From NCBI GenBank assembly GCA_003557585.1, contig PWOE01000051.1, forward strand, positions 1 through 7,950: a stretch of DNA of 7,950 nt, written 5' to 3'. The position numbers were made by a program, and so were the translations under genes. This DNA is from Candidatus Nealsoniibacteriota bacterium (GTDB lineage: Bacteria; Patescibacteriota; Minisyncoccia; Minisyncoccales; CSSED10-335). The notes under the pieces are model-generated. The model made no database searches. It saw only the letters and a list, made by a program, of their open reading frames with translations, and had not been told where the DNA came from. Below, piece by piece: positions 5,069 to 7,950 of the stretch. Numbering within the stretch: position 1 is the stretch's first letter; every line of letters starts with the position of its first letter.

Positions 5069-5431
5069 TCACTCCTCTTCTTGGCTATCGAGTTTTTCCG
5101 CTGCTTCTGGGGTTGATACAGTCTTTCCCATAAGAAGAAGCTTAATGATACCTATCGCTATAAGCCAATAGACAAACATTGCTAAAATCGTTGTCCATTC
5201 AAAAACGCTGCCTTGAACAGTGGTTCTTGAGAATACTGCAAGAAAAGGAGCAGTAAATGGCCATGTGATAGAGTAAACGAAACTTGTAAATCCTGCTTCA
5301 GGATTTGCTCCTGTTAATTTAAGTATAAAGCGGAAAGCGAGCGATACTTCAAGAATTGAGAGAAGATACCAAACAATTTGAGTGCCACGATATAAAGACT
5401 TCGTGGACCCGGAAGTAGATGATGATTTCAT
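5069..5431 (-). CDS. YggT-like integral membrane protein
   Basis: Protein of 120 aa resembling the YggT family of small membrane proteins, whose biochemical role is poorly defined. Seen in the sequence: a polar Ser/Thr-rich N-terminus (1-17); a first TM segment (about 18-40) ending FRFILKLTGANPEAGF; the family-type SITWPFTAPFLAVF (54-67); a second long TM segment (about 79-100); and an acidic tail (AEKLDSQEEE). A normal YggT unit is about this long, so it appears complete. The ATG at 5431 has an A/T-rich leader without a Shine-Dalgarno. It is the first gene of a likely two-gene unit with the lmo0937-type gene. Confidence 0.82.
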   Translation of the reverse strand: MKSSSTSGSTKSLYRGTQIVWYLLSILEVSLAFRFILKLTGANPEAGFTSFVYSITWPFTAPFLAVFSRTTVQGSVFEWTTILAMFVYWLIAIGIIKLLLMGKTVSTPEAAEKLDSQEEE

Positions 5432-5477
5432 ATTTTTAAATAAAAATTATTAAAGATTCGACCCTTGAGTATATTAT

Positions 5478-5505
5478 ATAATATATAGCTAAAAATAGAT
5501 ATCAA
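5478..5505 (-). promoter_or_regulatory. Probable promoter of the YggT-like/lmo0937-like unit
   Basis: On the minus strand TTGATA (5505-5500) is followed after 16 bp by TATTAT (5483-5478), the same spacing and -10 as the lipoprotein promoter. An overlapping TATAAT lies 2 bp further on. The leader would be about 40 nt. Confidence 0.5.
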
Positions 5506-5598
5506 ATCATCTAGAGTTTAAATATAAGAAAATTGATTAGATTATATGACTTCTAAGCAAGACGAAAAATAAAAGCTCTTAAAGTTGGAGAGAATTTT

Positions 5599-5635
5599 GT
5601 TTGTTCTGGGAAATGGTCTGTGTTCGAGCCTGTTT
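5599..5635 (-). repeat. 37-bp interspersed repeat, copy A
   Basis: It matches copy D at 32 of 37 positions over its full length. On the minus strand it reads AAACAGGCTCGAAC, then a variable part, then CCATTTCCCAGAACAAAC. A weak hairpin with T-rich flank (AAAA/TTTT plus CTCT/AGAG, about 5571-5598) lies downstream on the minus strand, where the other copies have a terminator. Here the repeat is about 150 nt beyond the nearest stop codon (5784-5782). Confidence 0.75.
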
Positions 5636-5661
5636 AGTGGAAAAAGCCTAATTTCCCGTTC

Positions 5662-5686
5662 AAAAGAGAACCGTCCCCTATTTTCC
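5662..5686 (-). repeat. REP-like sequence, possibly left by a REP/RAYT-type element
   Basis: The minus strand carries a tract read as AAAATAGG, then GGACGGTTCTCTTTT. From memory, this kind of GGGGACGGTTCTC sequence recurs in many unrelated bacterial genomes near REP-associated IS200-like transposases. No transposase is present here and only one copy is seen. A short inverted repeat (GTTC/GAAC, 5658-5670) overlaps it. The assignment rests on recollection and needs a search. Confidence 0.4.
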
Positions 5687-5781
5687 TATTTTCTGGGCCA
5701 CGAAAAAATTGTTTCTAATATGTTCTCAAGTCAACTTACTGGACAATAGATTTGTTATTCTTTTATTTCACTCTCGATAAA

Positions 5782-6333
5782 TCATTTTTCAGTATCTACC
5801 ATCTTATTATTATGGATATCTGATTCAGAATTACTTTTCAACGCGACCACCATAAGCAAAAAAACAAAAATATACGGCCCAATCATGGGAGTAAAAAATG
5901 AGAGAACCCACCACCCCGGATATCCCATCCTTACAAAAACTTTCCACTCCCAGACAATCACAGTTATTGCAAGAAACAAACCCGTTAAAATTCCAACTAT
6001 GATTATTCCAATATTCCCCGTAACTAATCCTATTATTATCGCGGGAATCATAATAATAGAAGACAAAACAGGCCACCAATGCGCACGAGCTATCTTAGAT
6101 ATTAAATAAATGTTCGCGATCGGAACCCAAGCAAGCCAAGCTGGCTCGGTATTTGTTTTTTTTGCTATCATCATAAATGCAATGGCATTAAAGATATAAA
6201 CAAAAATACCAATAATTATATTCAGAGACTCAATCGTCTCTGAAAAATCTAATCGCTCAAAGTCTGCGTTAATAGTAATAGGAAATACAAATAAAGCTAT
6301 GAAAATTAAAGAACAAAGAGTTTTTTTATTCAT
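5782..6333 (-). CDS. DUF5684-like multi-TM membrane protein with signal peptide
   Basis: Protein of 183 aa. A signal-peptide-like start (MNKKTLCSLIFIALFVFPIT, probable cleavage after INA at 21-23) precedes a short acidic segment. A membrane domain follows with hydrophobic stretches at about 38-57, 67-82, 90-105, 108-128 and 141-164. The text between them fits the DUF5684 pattern: MMIAKKTNTEPAWLAWVPIA, then NIYLISKIARAHWW, and later GYPGWWVLSFFTPMIGPYIF. No enzymatic function is known to me for this family. The tail is short and polar. The ATG at 6333 follows an extended -10 promoter by about 25 nt without a Shine-Dalgarno. The stop is TGA (5784-5782); no good terminator follows directly. Confidence 0.8.
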   Translation of the reverse strand: MNKKTLCSLIFIALFVFPITINADFERLDFSETIESLNIIIGIFVYIFNAIAFMMIAKKTNTEPAWLAWVPIANIYLISKIARAHWWPVLSSIIMIPAIIIGLVTGNIGIIIVGILTGLFLAITVIVWEWKVFVRMGYPGWWVLSFFTPMIGPYIFVFLLMVVALKSNSESDIHNNKMVDTEK

Positions 6334-6357
6334 ATATTATTTAATTTATATTCCATG

Positions 6358-6366
6358 ATTATATCA
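6358..6366 (-). promoter_or_regulatory. Extended -10 promoter of the DUF5684-like gene
   Basis: TGATATAAT on the minus strand is a perfect extended -10 (TGnTATAAT). It lies only 5 bp after the U-tract of the preceding terminator; no -35 is evident and none is strictly needed. The leader would be about 18 nt. Confidence 0.6.
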
Positions 6367-6370
6367 CAAA

Positions 6371-6396
6371 ACAAAAATCCGAGAAACACTTCTCGG
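6371..6396 (-). terminator. Terminator of the 5'-nucleotidase gene
   Basis: On the minus strand CCGAGAA pairs with TTCTCGG over a 4-nt loop (6396-6379), followed by ATTTTTGTTTT. It lies immediately beyond copy B of the 37-bp repeat. Confidence 0.85.
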
Positions 6397-6400
6397 GGAA

Positions 6401-6437
6401 ATTTACTCCGGGAACGGGACAAAGTTCGAACCTGTTT
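6401..6437 (-). repeat. 37-bp interspersed repeat, copy B
   Basis: It matches copy D at 31 of 37 positions. It starts 11 nt after the stop codon of the 5'-nucleotidase gene and ends 4 nt before its terminator stem, so it forms nearly the whole 3' UTR. On the minus strand ACAGG, TTCGAAC and TTTGT can form a 5-bp stem with a 7-nt loop resembling a tRNA T-arm. Confidence 0.85.
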
Positions 6438-6448
6438 GACTTCAAGCA

Positions 6449-7315
6449 CTATTTAGAAATACTCTCAAGAAAAGAATTAACAAATTCTAACGAATAATCG
6501 CCTAACACCAAAACATCATAAAATTCTTTATAAACATCTTTCTTTTCCTCTGTTTTCTTGTTCAAAAAAGCTATTTTAATTAAATTATCATAATCAAATC
6601 CGTCCACCATTCCTACGTCATCTAAGCTGTCGCCAAGCAATATGATATTCTTTCTGTCTTTTATATTGCTAAATATCTCAGGAAAACTTTTAACCAATAT
6701 TTCATCCTTGTTTGCACTGTGGACGATTGGTTCTTTGACGGCAATAGCCCTACCATTATTATCCCATTCAAACGTATTAGAGATAATATAAATATTATTG
6801 TATAGTTTTCCTTCTCCTTTTAGTTTTTGTGAAATTGATTCCTGTCCCAGCCCTGCGGAAGACATAATAATTAGAGGAATGTTGTTGTCTTTTAAGAAAT
6901 CTGCTAATTCCGAAAATCTATCTCTAAATCTAGTCTTATTGAACTTCCCCACTTTTTCTACATCTTTCTTGTTCAGTCCCGATTTAATTAAGAGCTTGAA
7001 ATGTGTGGCCCACCATTCGTGCATCAATTTTTTTCTTCCTTCTTTTGAGATACTCTCATCATTTTCTAGTGGGCGATATTTGCTATAAAGCTCGTGGGCT
7101 TTTTCTGCGTAATCCGGAGTTAAATAATTACCATCTCTTAAAACAGAAATAACGGAAGGAACTTCTTGCCCGCCTACAAAAGCCCTAGTTAGAGTTCTGT
7201 CAAAATCAGCTAAAATATAAACTCTTTCTAAGCGATCTTCTCGGAATTTCTTTTTTATTTCTTCAAATCTTTCTTTGTTTGAAAATATTAAATTCTCCAT
7301 TTTCTTATTTATCAC
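6449..7315 (-). CDS. UMPH-1/NT5C3-type pyrimidine 5'-nucleotidase (HAD superfamily)
   Basis: Protein of 288 aa predicted to remove the phosphate from pyrimidine nucleoside monophosphates in the cytoplasm. HAD motifs in order: motif I ADFDRTLT with D37 and D39; motif II MSSAGLG (S152/S153); the motif III lysine in VHSANKDE (K203), matching the HxxNK of human NT5C3; and motif IV GDSLDDVGMVDG (D229, D233). The segments ISNTFEWDNNG (178-188) and LIKIAFLNKK followed by YDVLVLGDYSLEFVN (245-280) also follow NT5C3 closely. UMPH-1 is best known from eukaryotes, at about this length. The chosen start is GTG (7315). An ATG at 7300 would remove only five residues, and neither has a good Shine-Dalgarno. 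It lies between two terminators, so it is probably transcribed alone. The neighbouring NDT-like gene suggests nucleotide salvage or pool cleaning. Confidence 0.92.
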   Translation of the reverse strand: MINKKMENLIFSNKERFEEIKKKFREDRLERVYILADFDRTLTRAFVGGQEVPSVISVLRDGNYLTPDYAEKAHELYSKYRPLENDESISKEGRKKLMHEWWATHFKLLIKSGLNKKDVEKVGKFNKTRFRDRFSELADFLKDNNIPLIIMSSAGLGQESISQKLKGEGKLYNNIYIISNTFEWDNNGRAIAVKEPIVHSANKDEILVKSFPEIFSNIKDRKNIILLGDSLDDVGMVDGFDYDNLIKIAFLNKKTEEKKDVYKEFYDVLVLGDYSLEFVNSFLESISK

Positions 7316-7338
7316 TATTGTCTTCTTCTATCTTACCC

Positions 7339-7370
7339 AAAAACCACCTCAATTAAAAGGTGGTTTTTGT
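7339..7370 (-). terminator. Terminator of the NDT-like gene (bidirectional)
   Basis: AAAAACCACCT (7339-7349) is perfectly complementary to AGGTGGTTTTT (7358-7368) around an 8-nt loop. On the minus strand it terminates the gene that stops at 7408. The loop and stem closely resemble the terminator at 7821-7854. Confidence 0.92.
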
Positions 7371-7372
7371 TT

Positions 7373-7409
7373 TTTGACTCGAAGGGTTGGACAAAGTTCG
7401 AACCTGCCT
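7373..7409 (-). repeat. 37-bp interspersed repeat, copy C
   Basis: The right half GGACAAAGTTCGAACCTG (7389-7406, plus strand) is identical to copy B; the left half has diverged. The repeat touches the TAG stop (7410-7408) of the NDT-like gene and runs almost to its terminator, so it is the complete 3' UTR. Confidence 0.8.
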
Positions 7410-7788
7410 ATAAGCTAATTCTACTTAAATCTCCATCTAAAACATCTGCTTCAATAGCTTCTAATTCATGTTTTGCATATTCTGGAGGTGGATTTAATAG
7501 AAAAATCTTTTTATTAAGAATAAAAGCCATTCCTATTTCCATAAGCGAATTAGTCCCAATATAGTTTTCCTTACCATCTTTTGTATAATTCATTACTAAA
7601 ATTGCGTCTGATTTCTTCAGGTCTTCATTAAACACATCCATTGCTTTTCTTTTAAGGGATATCGGTATCGGCTCTGGTAGTGGCTCTTTTTGGGGGGCAA
7701 TCACTTTATGTCCTTTTTCCCCTAGAAATTTTTTAGCTTCTTCAAATCTTTCTGAAAAAGACATGTTTCCTACAATAACAATTTTCAT
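7408..7788 (-). CDS. Nucleoside 2-deoxyribosyltransferase-like protein
   Basis: Protein of 126 aa with a Rossmann-like NDT fold. It starts MKIVIVGNMSFSERFEEAKK, a first strand and helix, then has GHKVIAP (26-32), a polar insert, FNEDLKKSDAILVMNY (53-68), and the signature NYIGTNSLMEIGMAFILNKK (75-94), where E84 matches the catalytic Glu of NDTs. It ends IFLLNPPPEY, then EAIEADVLDGDLSRISL. Classical NDTs move deoxyribose between bases, while relatives such as DNPH1 hydrolyse deoxynucleotides. The exact substrate here cannot be read, and many short homologues are uncharacterised. The ATG at 7788 follows an A/T-rich leader (TATAAATTAAAC) with no Shine-Dalgarno. It has its own terminator and lies next to a pyrimidine 5'-nucleotidase gene. 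Confidence 0.85.
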   Translation of the reverse strand: MKIVIVGNMSFSERFEEAKKFLGEKGHKVIAPQKEPLPEPIPISLKRKAMDVFNEDLKKSDAILVMNYTKDGKENYIGTNSLMEIGMAFILNKKIFLLNPPPEYAKHELEAIEADVLDGDLSRISL

Positions 7789-7820
7789 AAATTATTTGTT
7801 TAATTTATATTGTTTTATTT

Positions 7821-7854
7821 TCCCAAAAAACCACCCCGATTAAAAGATGGCTTT
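7821..7854 (-). terminator. Terminator of an unseen minus-strand gene to the right
   Basis: On the minus strand AAAGCCATC (7854-7846) pairs with GGTGGTTTT (7835-7827) using two G-U pairs over a 10-nt loop, followed by T. The G-U pairs exist only in the minus-strand RNA, which gives the direction. Its sequence is similar to the terminator at 7339-7370. Confidence 0.7.
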
Positions 7855-7856
7855 AT

Positions 7857-7893
7857 GTTTGCTCCGGGAAATGGACTATGTTCGAACCTGTTT
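7857..7893 (-). repeat. 37-bp interspersed repeat, copy D
   Basis: On the minus strand it reads AAACAGGTTCGAAC, ATAG, then TCCATTTCCCGGAGCAAAC. It sits directly before the 7821-7854 terminator, as copies B and C do. By analogy a minus-strand gene should end just to its right. I could not identify a coding end in 7894-7950, where all minus-strand frames are short or broken. Confidence 0.82.
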
Positions 7894-7950
7894 GTAGGTA
7901 AAAATAAATTGCCTGATTATAATGGTAACGCCTTACTCTCACCAAATTAA

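Larger units (their letters stand above)
5432..5781. other. 350-bp gene-free region
   Basis: This stretch holds the promoter of the YggT-like gene on its left, copy A of the 37-bp repeat with a weak hairpin (5569-5598) and a REP-like sequence (5662-5686). From about 5690 to 5781 I see nothing recognisable. Short frames on both strands are broken by stops. It is the longest non-coding gap in the window and may hold the remains of a decayed element. Confidence 0.6.

Noticed and set aside
5831..6109. Alternative frames on both strands within the DUF5684-like gene
   Set aside because: They are shadows of the real frame, which has a signal peptide, regular TM segments and a family pattern.
5599..7893. 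CRISPR array or tRNA genes from the repeated GGTTCGAAC core
   Set aside because: Copies are separated by whole genes, not short spacers, and no acceptor, D- or anticodon arms are present around the T-loop-like core.
7894..7950. 3' end of a minus-strand gene at the right edge
   Set aside because: One minus frame is open through the repeat (reading NLVRVRRYHY at the edge), but it runs through the repeat to a stop inside the 3'-UTR module and shows no recognisable coding pattern.

Overview
AT-rich window of compact, mostly short genes. It has no tRNA, rRNA, CRISPR array or intact mobile element. TGA and TAG are both used as stops and Trp is TGG. The mix of YggT-like, DUF5684-like and lmo0937-like small membrane proteins, a divergent PurF relative, SD-poor starts and a tight layout suggests a streamlined bacterium, most likely Patescibacteria (CPR). 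This is an inference from content, because the window holds no phylogenetic marker.

Left part (1-2535): a possible gene start runs off the left edge. Next, on the minus strand, come a radical SAM protein with a SPASM-like C-terminus and a membrane-anchored protein with the two signature motifs of clan CD (caspase/CHAT-fold) cysteine peptidases. Divergent from these, behind a near-consensus promoter and a strong Shine-Dalgarno, is a small lipoprotein gene whose transcript is packed with consecutive inverted repeats. It ends in a strong terminator, back to back with the terminator of the next gene.

Centre (2520-5505): a minus-strand PurF-like protein keeps the phosphoribosyltransferase signatures and all four Fe-S cysteines but has Ala in place of the catalytic glutaminase Cys. 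Upstream of it lies an unlisted 52-aa membrane protein. A lone plus-strand 4-TM protein ends in a bidirectional terminator. Facing it is a two-gene minus-strand unit: a YggT-like protein and a 43-aa lmo0937/DUF5670-type protein.

Right part (5432-7950): three minus-strand genes encode a DUF5684-like multi-TM protein, a UMPH-1/NT5C3-type pyrimidine 5'-nucleotidase and a nucleoside 2-deoxyribosyltransferase-like protein. The last two suggest nucleotide salvage or nucleotide-pool cleaning. A 37-bp repeat occurs four times here, always in the same orientation and always next to a hairpin. In at least two copies it sits between a minus-strand stop codon and that gene's terminator. It looks like a recurrent 3'-UTR module and is the strongest candidate for an undescribed element. 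One intergenic stretch also holds a sequence resembling a REP-type repeat.

Only two genes (lipoprotein and PurF-like) have strong Shine-Dalgarno sites. The others start behind short A/T-rich leaders.
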